From contig RPFO01000132.1 in assembly GCA_009746045.1 (NCBI GenBank), positions 1,196,590 through 1,260,589 on the forward strand: a DNA stretch of 64,000 bases, given 5' to 3'. The DNA comes from Mesostigma viride (lineage: Eukaryota; Streptophyta; Mesostigmatophyceae; Mesostigmatales; Mesostigmataceae). Positions within the stretch are counted from its first letter, which is position 1. Each line of letters begins with the position of its first letter. The notes under the pieces were generated by a model, which did not search any database, was not told where the DNA came from, and worked only from the letters and a program-made list of their open reading frames with translations. Of the stretch, positions 9,679-20,149 are shown one piece after another. The translations under genes and the position numbers were made by a program.

Positions 9679-9724
9679 TAGTGTCTAATCACCAAGAAAA
9701 TGTCCTCAAATGAGGACATTTTTA
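9678..9724 (+). repeat. Hairpin module flanking GGGCAT array 1
   Basis: CTAGTGTC..., then ATGTCCTCA-AA-TGAGGACAT, a 9-bp stem with a 2-base loop. The reverse complement of the whole module (CTAGTGTCC...ATGTCCTCA) precedes array 2 at 11402-11445. Confidence 0.8.
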
Positions 9725-11400
9725 GGCATGGATACCATTTGTAATAACTCACACATGTCAACAAATCCATGGGTACGGTATGGAACCATGTTCATTTATG
9801 ATATGTTCAAGAGTTGCAATGCTTAACATGCATGAAATATGATCATTGTATAATTGTTTACAATTTATGAATGCAGGGGGTCGCTACGCGAGTGACCAAA
9901 TAGCACTCAAGTCAACAATATGCCAAGAAAGAAGGCATGGCCAGGTCATGGCTGGTCCTGACAATGCACCCAGGGTGCCGACAGCATGTCTATGTTACAC
10001 CCTCGCAGTCCTAGACCCTGCAGCCTGCCAGGGGGGGGCACAAAATGTAACTGGCAGCCAGGGACCATGGTGCAGGCCAAACAGCAGGTGTAAAGCTTGC
10101 TCAGTCCAAAGAGTGAAATATGAAGCAAATACTTGCCAAGGTTAGGTCCATGATCGTTAGTAGAGGCTCGGCTGCCACCACGGTGCTAAACCATGATGCT
10201 GAACCCTTACGTTATATATGAAACATATACTGCAAAGAGGCACAAGTTGTAACACAAGCACAATGTAAACATGACAAGCTCAAGTTTCCAAGCCAGTCTT
10301 GATCACTTGGACATGAGTTGAAGCATTAGAAACATATGGGCAACATACCAGCAAGCCTTGAAAAACTTCTCAGCAACAAGGCAGTATATGTGTTGAATCA
10401 AACTACCACATCGCAATTAAGCACAGCGACTTCTACTTGCTGCTGTTTTGATAACGCAAGGCCGTTTACCTTTTCAGTGACGCAACGGGAAAAGAAAGTA
10501 CTGCCCAGCAAACTTCCGTTATTCCCCGGACATAAACGTAATCAAAAACACGAAGTTGGGCATTGAAAGCAACCGGAATTATCACGTCTGCGGGAGTTAC
10601 AGGTTACAATCCGCTTAACACGCTTACTTAGAACGATGCGGTTGAGAATGACAGTCGGAACCTTGTTCTTGACGTGCGCCCAGGCCGCCAGCTGCGCGGG
10701 CCAGCTCAAGAAATATATATTAAAGGACGGTGACGCGTGGGAAGCACCCAGCCTTGCGGCAAAAGAAAAATATGGCTCGCGCTCGCCCTGGTTTTCGCCA
10801 GGCGCGACTGCGACATCACGACGAAAAAATAGAGACTCTTTGACGCATGCAACTGCCCAGGTCCCTCTTCTCCCCATGTCGCCCATAAGCCCAGAAGCGT
10901 ACCATAACCCATACTCGCGATATCCGCAGCGCCTGGGCGGAAAAAGATATTGTAAAACCGATCTGCGAACTGACCTATCATGCGATCTACGTAGCTCTCA
11001 GATTTTCTTCAACAATGCCAAAATCCGTTCATGAACAAAATTTTCGACATGTACAAAGCACCTGCACGTGAAGAATAGCATCTTCGAAATCACTAGATGA
11101 CGATCTAAAATGCTGTCTTCGTCCGGGGCAAAATAATGCCCTATAACATTCAGGCAAGCCTCGGAACTGGCACGACCCCATAGCCGCCACTCGACAAAAC
11201 ACTCGATTGCATTGCGATGTTCTTGCTGTTGTAGGTACTTTTCGTCGCCTCATATTTTCCAGGTACGGTCGACCCCTGTCGACCCCAGGGGCTTGGCGCG
11301 CTCAGTACCTATCCCAGTTTCGCGCCAAAACCCACCAAGTGACCCTAGGACCAAATTTGGCGCCAAAACCACGCCCCTGACCCCCCCCGTCTCAAACGAG
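9725..11400. other. Unassigned 1.7-kb interval between inverted hairpin modules
   Basis: No recognised gene on either strand. The short open frames (for example 10706-10981 and 11029-11253 minus) show no domain. This could be the interior of a foldback-type element whose ends are the inverted modules at 9678-9724 and 11402-11445, but no transposase is visible. Confidence 0.4.
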
Positions 11401-11401
11401 G

Positions 11402-11445
11402 ACTATGTCCTCAAATGAGGACATTTGGTTTTTGGACACTAGGCT
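11402..11445 (-). repeat. Inverted hairpin module flanking GGGCAT array 2
   Basis: The same ATGTCCTCA-AA-TGAGGACAT hairpin and GACACTAGG end as at 9678-9724, but in the opposite orientation, placed directly before array 2. Confidence 0.8.
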
Positions 11446-11452
11446 GCGGTGG

Positions 11453-12129
<677 letters not shown>

Positions 12130-13679
12130 CACAGCCGAGCCTAGCTTGAACCTTAATCGCCTTGTTGGGCTTCATCTCATGGGCGTTCTTCGTTAGATTG
12201 TGACATTGGTAGTGTAACGTCTAAAAGTAACGTAGTGGAGCTGCGGTCTTAATGAACTTTCATGATTTTTAGTGGAACTGACGTCTTAACGATTTATAAT
12301 TATTATGGTGCATGTCATGACTACAATTTGCATCGTTTTTCTGTGGAAACTACATGTCAAAGCTTCGTGCACAAGTGGCTAGAAACCATACCTGGCTAGG
12401 GTGAGGCAGCGTGGGGGGCAGGAGGGAGGGGGGCCGGGGGGGGGGGGGGGCGACACTTTACTTTGGGGAACACTTGCGGGGAGGTACGTGATATTATTCC
12501 ATTGATTTCACACTAAGTTGGAATACTGGCTGTCAAGTGAGCAAACTCTTGGCCAACTGAGCAAACTCTAGGCCACCAACTCTCGCTCTAGCCAGTTATA
12601 TGCAGTTAAAACAGCATCTACCCTTGAGGGCCGGTGGGAGAACCATGCAAAAAATATCCTATCCGCAACACTGGATTTTTGCCTTCGCACCGTCGGTGTG
12701 CAGTTCTTGGACGTTTGGAAACTTGGCATGGCTAACGGAAGGACTGACTAGCTAGACCTTTTCAGTGGTTTTCCATTTGCGGGTATTTCCTCGTAATTAA
12801 ATTGTGGGAGAGCGATCGCAGCAATGGTGCTCACCACTAGACACTCCCGGCCATGCAGTAAGGCTCGAAACACACGCCCGGCCTGATCAAGCAAGCTGTT
12901 TCCGGCCCCACCGTCTAGGTCATCTAGTCGCTCTACATGTACTGCATGTAAGCCAGCCATAATTTCAATGCACAAGGTAGCTACATATTTCCATCTCCAT
13001 TCATATTCATCATCCTGAACGACTCGAAAACGCGGACAAGATAACGGCAGGCTCGAGCTAGTGTACCGTGGTCCGGATTTTCCCGATTTCTGGCCTGCGC
13101 TGGTTGTCTCCTTGATACAGGGATTAAAAGCACTTCGGTGCTCCGTGACTCCACAATGGGAGCACGATTAAGTGAGACAACTATTCACATTTGGAAATAC
13201 ATGGCATTGTGTTCATATACACAGCATTTTTGTGCACTTCGCTATGCGCTTGCCAGAGTGATGGTAGATAGCTAGGTCTGCGAGACATAAGGCCATGCGT
13301 CCCCCCAGCAATAGTTGCCTAGCTATGTTATAATATGTAATTTTATAGTAGTAATACGGTAGTAGTACCATGATTCTCCCGATTTCTGGCCTGCGCTGGT
13401 TGTCTCCTCCTTGATACATTCAGGTACTCTGTTCTGTGAAGAACTCCGCTACTAAGCAAGCTGCATGAAAATTTCTAGTATAACCCACGTGCAGACTGCA
13501 GGAGATCGAACTCGTTTGCATGCATATACTTGCATGTGTGAGGCCTACAAGCTTGTGGATGTGACGCTCCACTAGCTTTATAGCACATGAACTAAAATCT
13601 CCCCTATAAGTTAGTACTTGCGCGTCATGCGCATGGGCAAGCCGGCACGGAGTACTATGCTAATATCATTAGAAAACAC
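12130..13679. other. Unassigned spacer with dispersed short repeats
   Basis: No gene recognised. It holds a G-rich run at 12421-12450. Two copies of a TTTCTGGCCTGCGCTGGTTG repeat (near 13087 and 13381) recur near 53840. At about 13119-13170 it holds an AGGGATTAAAAGCACTT...GGTGCTCC...GGGAGCAC terminus that recurs, inverted, at 36430-36490 beside a TTAA tail. Confidence 0.5.
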
Positions 13680-13829
13680 GCCACGAGCCACGAGGTAGCC
13701 ATGGCTGACGGCGGAGCTCATCACTTGAATCACGTTTGGGCACCGAATCCGGCCGTGAATATCACAATCGCTTCGTCTCTCTAAGACGTGCACACGCTGA
13801 TATAATTTTCCGAAGCTATTACGCAATAT

Positions 13830-15287
13830 ATGACGAGCAAACGCTCCTCGCGACGCAACGCAGCCTGGCGGCTGCGCTCGGCCATGAAAATACGTCTGCA
13901 GCTCCGGCTGCAGATTCGCCCTCAGGTCCGGAAGGCAGTGGTGACACGAGTAACGCACTCAGTGGTGGTCGCCCAGATACCTCCCGGGCTTTCCTCACCC
14001 TCTGCATCGCCTGACCCGGGCCCAAGCGCAGTCGCCCAGGCGAACCTGGCTGGTCTGAGCGCAATATTGACGTCGACAGGCTCTTTACCACCCTCTCGAC
14101 GTCAACAGGCCTGGCCTGTTCGACATGCCCCCCATCAAGATACTGGAGCTCGTGTTTTACGGGTCACACGCCTCACTGCTGGCCCTGTGCCAGCAACTCC
14201 AATTCAAAACCAACTCTTTCCGCAACGGAGCTGACGGCCGGTTTTCCCACCAGTGGCGCATCTGACGTCCCTTCTTCGACCAACCTGGCCGGCTGGTCTC
14301 GCCCCCGCCTTCAGCTCGATCGCAGCTCTCTTTACCATCCTTAATTAAGCGCTCTGCCGAGGACCTCCTGCACCCCGCCCCCTTGACCGAATCCACCTTC
14401 CTCCTCCACCTCCACGACGCCCTCTCACAGCACGTGACGCCCCTTGCTGCAGAATTGGCAGCTGTGGGTCGCACGCTGGCTGCTGAGCTCCCCACCATCC
14501 CCACCGCCACCGCCACCCTCCTCGCCTCCCCCCCCCCCCCCCCCAGCTCCGACTCCACCGACTCCATCACCGCCCAGCTCCGCAACATCAGTCGACGAGC
14601 GCGCGCCTCAAGGACAATGCCATCGCCATCGAGGCCGGTCCTGCAAAACACCGCAGGCCTCACCGCCCAGGCGGTGAAGGACATTGCCGCCAAGCCAGCC
14701 CCTGCTGGCCTGGCCGGCGACGCTCCTCCCTGATCCCGACCTGGGCGGACATGCTCAAACAGCACACCACCTGAGTCCACCACCTCCGCCGTCGCAGCCC
14801 AGCTCCAGCAGCAGAAGCTCACGACCTCCGCGACTCGGGGGCCGAGCTCGCCAGGCGCAGCCTTAACGCCATACTCAAGAACTTCGACATGGAGGAAGGT
14901 GAGAATTCTGAGAAGCTTGCACGTGCGTTTGATCGAGAGAGAAATCCTTGACCGCATGGGCCTTACTGGTGAGATCGAGCAGGTCGCCCACCGCCTTCCC
15001 CGCGCACGGGGTAAGGCAGGGGCACCCCCGCTCCTTCTCACCTTCAGAAGAACCCGGCGGACAAGATTTCTTTTCTCAGACCCCGCAAGCGGCTCGAGAA
15101 GACTCACTTCACCCTTGACGACGACTTGACCCTGGCGCAGCAACAACGGCGACGGGAGCTATGGCCGACCTACCTCCAGCTCCGGCAGACCGGCAAGGCG
15201 GGCCAGCCGGTGTACTGGAAGGGCCGGCCGGGGCGGCCATCTACAACGGCCACAAGCCCTGGCACGTGACCCCATCGAGCCCCGCGG
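13830..15287 (+). pseudogene. LINE ORF1p-like protein (coiled coil plus RRM-like), frameshifted
   Basis: A relic of an L1-type ORF1 RNA-binding chaperone. The pieces in order are an Ala/Ser/Pro-rich N-terminus (TQRSLAAALGHENTSA), a coiled-coil-type middle (TAQAVKDIAAKPAPAG, LREEAELAKRSLNVIVKNF in sister copies), then the RRM/C-terminal block (PLLLTF...DKISFLR, FTLDDDLTLAQQQRRRELWP, PVYWKG). Several indels spread these over all three plus frames, and a C-run at 14530-14545 is one likely site. The family is assigned from the conserved order coiled coil, RRM, QQRRRELWP and YW-G, as in L1/Tx1 ORF1 proteins. Confidence 0.7.
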
Positions 15288-15859
15288 TGTTACGTGCCAA
15301 CCCAGACACCTAGCCTGAGTAACGTAGCGAAAGATCCCCCATGCCGGAATTAGGAATAATCAAGGTAGCCTAATGTAGATTGCGCTTCACGACGTGAGTC
15401 GTGAGATATCAGGCACCGCGGCTTGATGCCAAGCTAATTGCTACACACTTATATTGGCTAGCAATACCAATTACAAACGGATAGTTGCCCCAGGTTTAAT
15501 GTGAAGGCGTCTTCGCACTTAACATTCATCAAACCAAGAGGACGAGACTCTCGTCCTTGGACTAGGCCTGTAGCGGCGCAGATACAACGCCGATCCTCTA
15601 GGACATTCCAAAGCATGCATTCCACGTAGGACCCCCGGGCCGACATCGACCCTCAACTACAGGATCCACGCATAGAACTACAGACAAGTCCAGGACTGGC
15701 GCGGCGCGACTGCACCGGCCCCTAGAAGGTCAACCTAGGACCAAAATAACTAATCCAATTCACACGACTACCAAAGTCCAGACAAACTAGAACAACAGGC
15801 CAACGGCCTTTGTAATTTATTCCATTGTTGCGTCCGTTCAAAAGGGCCGGCACGCAACA
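15288..15859. mobile_element. Solo LTR, 572 bp, with 5-bp target duplication CGCGG
   Basis: It begins TGTTACGTGCC and ends GGCACGCAACA, canonical TG...CA ends with an 11-base imperfect inverted repeat. It is flanked by CGCGG at 15283-15287 and 15860-15864. Removing it and one CGCGG rejoins the 3' end of ORF1 copy A to the sequence seen uninterrupted in copy C (GCGGCCCCAGCGACTCCAG near 48959). No internal region remains, so it arose by LTR-LTR recombination. Coding orientation is unknown. Confidence 0.9.
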
Positions 15860-16037
15860 CGCGGCCCCAGCGACTCCAGACACCCCAGCTTAGGGGAATA
15901 CAGCAGTAGTAGTGTAGAATAGTTAGACAGTACCTTGTACATGCACGCCTACTACAGGCACTATACCAGCTGACTTATGAACATTAATTAGTCATGTACA
16001 TGTGTGCCCATGACGCACCGGCCACACACCAGATGAT

Positions 16038-16335
16038 TAAAATTAAAGTAAATTATAACATGCCTCCGTTGGGAGATCATGTAGCACATAATGATGGATG
16101 GGTGGGGTGGAGGAAGCCGCGTAATCGAACTAACCTAACTCTATAAGCTATCTAGTCTACTAGAAAAAGCCTAACTACCCTACTCATCAAAACGCCTCCT
16201 CCTCTTGGGGGGAGGTGGCTTGCCCACAGGGTCTGGCGTGTGAGCCTTGACAATCTGCTGCCACCGCGTCTTGTTCTGCATGGCAGTCCAAAGAAGGGAG
16301 AGAGAGTGGATGCGGTGTTCAAACTGGCTGTTCAA
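16038..16335 (-). mobile_element. 5'-truncated LINE insertion with 12-bp target duplication
   Basis: A 298-bp minus-strand fragment of the ORF2 C-terminus (…PPPPKRRRRFDE stop) plus 3' UTR. It ends in the stem-loop CTCCCAACGGAG (16064-16075) and an AATTT-type tail. It is flanked by ACACCAGATGAT at 16026-16037 and 16336-16347. Excision restores the 3' UTR of copy A. This fixes the true 3' end of the ORF2-bearing LINE and shows target-primed insertion. Confidence 0.92.
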
Positions 16336-16690
16336 ACACCAGATGATGCCTAGCTTTATTATTTAAGTTATGTTGTGACTAAGAGAGCCACTCTCTGCTG
16401 AGAAGCCATGCCTTAGCTTTTGTATAGCCATGATGATCTTCCCCCCCATGACAGGCTAGTCCCCCTTAAAGCTGGCCATAGCTTGATAGATCATGGGGAT
16501 GCAGGTGCCCTGGTGAACCTAGAGCAAGTGTCGTTTACATTCGATCCCACCCTTGCAGGAAGTAGCTTAGAATGGTTTAAAAGCCATATGCCCCTTCTCT
16601 GGGATATGTGCTACATGTACTCCCGACGGAGTTATGTTCCTAATTAATTAATTAGTTAATTAATTAATTAATTAGAAAACAATTACACAA

Positions 16691-17399
16691 AAGTTACAAA
16701 TATCGTCTGCATCATGCCCCAACCATATAGCTAGTCACTGGAGGGGGATCTCCTATATCTAAACTGCTAACAATCAGTCTCCCTAAAGGTGTAGCCCACA
16801 CAGAGGCAGTGACGTGGCAGCAAGCATCGCCACATCACTGAAACCTGTTTGGATGGCTGACCTCAACACGCAAACTGAGGTACACCGCTGTGGCAAACGC
16901 CACTGAGTAAATATTTCAAAGTACAAGCAACAATTCACACAGGTCTACTTGAAAGAGTGGCCTGGCCACACAATAGGAGGTTATGGTGGCACTTGGCATG
17001 TGCGTCTGATTTGCCAACGACATTTTGGCCCATTCCAGCACATGATGGCAAGGCGGCATGGAAAATAGACACACGAGCCCTGCAGCCAGTTTCTGCTGCA
17101 CCCGCTTGTGAATGCAGAAGGATGGAACGGTTCCCAAGGGACGAGGTGCAGTCCCGCCCCCATGGCCTGCATGCACATGGCGTGGCAGCTCCTCAAGGAA
17201 TGCACTGGTCAGGTGTCCACGAGTACAGACAGATGGTTGTCTCCCTCCACATACCGGTGGCAAGGCTGGCACCGGCCAGCCGGCCCATGCCTGAGTTCAG
17301 GCAAACCACCAGGCCACCTAATCTCGTAATGCCAGGCCACTAAGCCACCCCTCTTGCAAAACTGGGCAGCGGAGCCATTTAACTCTAGGTGGCGGGCCG
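16691..17399. other. 3' flank of the PPP1R11-like gene
   Basis: No gene recognised. It follows the stop of the minus-strand PPP1R11-like gene; no clear polyadenylation motif was seen close to the stop. Confidence 0.4.
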
Positions 17400-17627
17400 T
17401 CAGTGGGCCATGGATCCACCAGGGGCTCCCGACGCCTCTCCATTTATGCCCGATGGGCCCGCAACGTGGGCAGGGCTTGGAGGGCTGTCGCCACACCCTG
17501 GGCAGTGGCGGTGCGCGTGCCTATTCCCTTTTTGCTCTCCCTCGCTGTCGCTGGAACTCTCCCCAAACGCGCGGGGCTTGTGGTAGATGCAGCACTCTGG
17601 GGGACAGGGGAGGGGGGGAGCGGCCAC

Positions 17628-17661
<34 letters not shown>

Positions 17662-19257
17662 GCATGGCGCATGGGTGGCATGGCGCACCACAGCAGCAGA
17701 GCAGAGATGCGGTACCCGTCAGTCAAACGCGCAGGTAAATTCCACGCCCCCGCAGCATACGAGAGGACCCCACGAGACATGTGCACTTTGTGACACATGC
17801 AATGCCATGCAAGGAACGACCGACAACCACGGCCAACACCAGAGGCCGGCAGTGCATAGAGCCCTACCTCGAGCGAGCGATACCGAGTACCGAACCTGGC
17901 GAGGGGTGCCCCAGCCACTATGTGAGGGGTGCTTTAGGAAAGCCTGCATGTGCTGGCGTGTACGACAATAGCTCAGTGCAGCACTACAACGTGCCACTCC
18001 CCTCCCCACTTCCCTCCCCACTCCCTTCCCCACTCCCCTCCCCACTCCCCTCCCCACTGCCCTCCCCACCCCACTCCCCACTCCGCTCACCACGCTGCCA
18101 ACGGACATGACGGAAATACGAGCGTACAAAAGATCCTGCTCAGGGTGCGGACGCGAACGTGCCACCAGGGCCAGCAAGCCCTCGCTGGTGCAGGCCTACC
18201 TATATACAATAACAGGACGATGCCATGACCAGCTATTCCAGCACTGACCCACCCGGGTGCTCATCCTGACCGTGTACCAGCCAGTACGAGGCAGAGACCT
18301 GCGTTTGAAAGAGACCCGATGCGGGGCGGAGAGCCGATGAATCGGCACAGGCGGTAGCAGACATGGACGCGACTAGACCTCCCCACCACATATCACACAC
18401 AGAGGGTGACAGCAGGCCGGTGGCGCTTCTTGGGGATGAGGGAAAGACCACGGTATGGGCGTACAGGGCAGCTGGCAAAGGGTGAGGCCCTCAGGAAGGG
18501 TCTGCGTTCCCAGCGACGATGCAGCGAGGGGAAAGAGAGGCTTTCCCAAACAGTGGCCGTTGCATCCTGGGTGCATTCTCAGCTATCCTCTGCAGCACCT
18601 CTCCCAAGGCCAGCAAAATGGGGGCAAGGGGACGGAGGCGTGCGCATGCCCACAGGACGACAGTTGCAACGCAAGCAGGGAGCTTCTACGGGTATGCGCT
18701 GGGCAGGAGAGACAGCAACAGGGGTGGAGGCATCACAGACGCGACCTACTCTTGGAACTCTTCTTGCCGAGCCCCTCGTTGTCCACCGTGTCCTGCGTCC
18801 ACGACACGCTCTTCTTCACGCGCCGCCTCGGCCTGAGCGTGAGGACCACCGCTTCTGAGAACGGCAGGGAGGAGGATTCAACAAGAGATAATCAGCGATC
18901 CCACGAACCATCAGCCACGAACGTGCGCAATATAAAACTACATGTTTACGTAGTGGTTACAAGAAGTAGAAAAGGGACACGAGAGATGATAGGAATGAAA
19001 TTCCCCAGTATATCAGACATTTACGGGGGTAAGCATCACTATGATCTATACGTGAGATCAGGCCGCATACAATCCACGATAATGAACCACAACGGCATGC
19101 AGTAGCACAGAAACCGGCACTGCGTCACGCAACCAGAATTCTTTGAGGACGACACACGAAAGCCGCAGTGACCACTCTAACCTGCGGGCGTTGAAGGAGT
19201 CCTCGGCGTTATAGGGAGAGTTTGGGGGCTCTCTGTCGTCCCACCCGCAAGATTCAT
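17400..19257 (-). CDS. PPP1R11: Protein phosphatase 1 inhibitor 3 (PPP1R11/YPI1 family), three exons
   Basis: Exons are 19257-19182, 18854-18750 and 17596-17400, joined at GCAG|GTTAGA...TCAG|AA and AAGA|GTAGGT...CCAG|AG. They give a 125-residue protein (human about 126). Exon 2 carries [12 protein letters not shown] then [16 protein letters not shown]. Exon 3 continues [20 protein letters not shown] with a His/Cys and Pro/Gly tail. K-S-V-S-W (residues 40-44) is the RVxF-type docking motif for the PP1 catalytic subunit, and DTVDNE, the SSKxCC cysteines and KPRAFGESS are diagnostic of this family. Members are small, largely disordered nuclear/cytosolic inhibitors of PP1. Intron 2 (18749-17597) holds CA and CCACTCCC repeats. 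The gene lies head to head with RPS26. Family assignment is very secure; exon 1 rests on a good phase match only. Confidence 0.92.
17624..17655. repeat. CA dinucleotide microsatellite in PPP1R11 intron 2
   Basis: (CA)n of about 16 units within intron 2, shortly upstream of exon 3 on the minus strand. Confidence 0.95.
17993..18090. repeat. CCCCACTCCC minisatellite in PPP1R11 intron 2
   Basis: Tandem CTCCCCACTYCC units (about 8-10 copies) on plus; G-rich on the transcribed minus strand, so the intron RNA carries runs of G. Confidence 0.9.
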
Positions 19258-20149
19258 CGTCTCTGAACGCTGGCAATAAGCTCTAGTCTCACACCATGCA
19301 CGACACTACGGCCCGTCTAAGACCCATGAAAGGAAACTGGTATAAAAACGGAACGTTTCCCGCTCACGGAAAATCATAGCATAGACACCTCGATAAGCGT
19401 GTGCCTACTTCCTTCGTAAATTTTTATATGTCCCATTTGTTGTACAGCGACCGAGATTACGATTATAATAGCTCGTGCCCGAATCTCTGCTTAAAACCAC
19501 GGGTAAAGCTCCTCTAGTCACAGGTTAAAAGGATCTGTCGGCTGTCTCCGGGACCGGCAAATGGCTCGCGCAAGACTTGCTTGTAAAGTACTTGTTACGA
19601 AAATCGCATCGATTAATAATGCCGGAGGCAATGCACTCGTGGATTGTTTTGTTTTGTGCCCAGTACCTTCCACAGTATGTACCGCGAAACTCCCGCGTCA
19701 TGATGATACCGGACAGGTGGCACCTGCACAGCAAACGTGATTCATCCCGCCGGCCATGGGCTCATCCCGCCGGCCAAGTTCGGTGCAAAAAAAAATTGCC
19801 GAGGTTGGAATATTGCCAAGGGGGTTGCACTGCCAGTCTGAAATATCAAGGGGCGCCCTGAAGTCTTTTTCTTGTTTCGCTGCAGGATCGGACGACCGGA
19901 CGGCGGACGGTCGACCAGACCGGAAGGACGCACCACGAAACGGTTTCGCCGCGCAGGACGGTCTGCTGCCGCACGGGCGCCGCGCCTGCTGCCTAGGTTG
20001 CGCGCTGCGCACCCGCCCGTGCTAATGCTGCTGCACCGTGGGTACTCGGGTTCGCAATCAACAAAAGACGGCGGCCAGGCAACGTTGAGGTCTCTTGCCA
20101 CTCGCCATAGATCAGCCGGACGACAGGCTAGCGCGGTAAAACCGGCAAC
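19258..20149. promoter_or_regulatory. Divergent intergenic region between PPP1R11 (minus) and RPS26 (plus)
   Basis: 892 bases separate the two start codons, so promoters and 5' UTRs of both genes must lie here. Individual elements were not resolved. Open frames such as 19742-20188 minus are GC-driven and unsupported. Confidence 0.6.

Larger units (their letters stand above)
13680..16690 (+). mobile_element. ORF1-only (HAL1-like) LINE derivative, copy A, with two nested insertions
   Basis: Starts with GCCACGAGCCACGAGGTAGCC, the 5' end shared with the copies at 26221, 52985 (minus) and 62530 (minus). It carries a frameshifted ORF1 (13830-15287), a 3' UTR, the terminal stem-loop variant CTCCCGACGGAG at 16620-16631, and a TTAA tail. 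It is interrupted by a solo LTR (15288-15859) and a 5'-truncated LINE (16038-16335). Without these it is about 2.1 kb. No endonuclease or RT follows ORF1, so it must rely on another element's machinery. Confidence 0.8.

Noticed and set aside
17354-17971. 205-codon plus-strand frame
   Set aside because: Antisense to PPP1R11 exon 3 and crossing a CA microsatellite; no domain.
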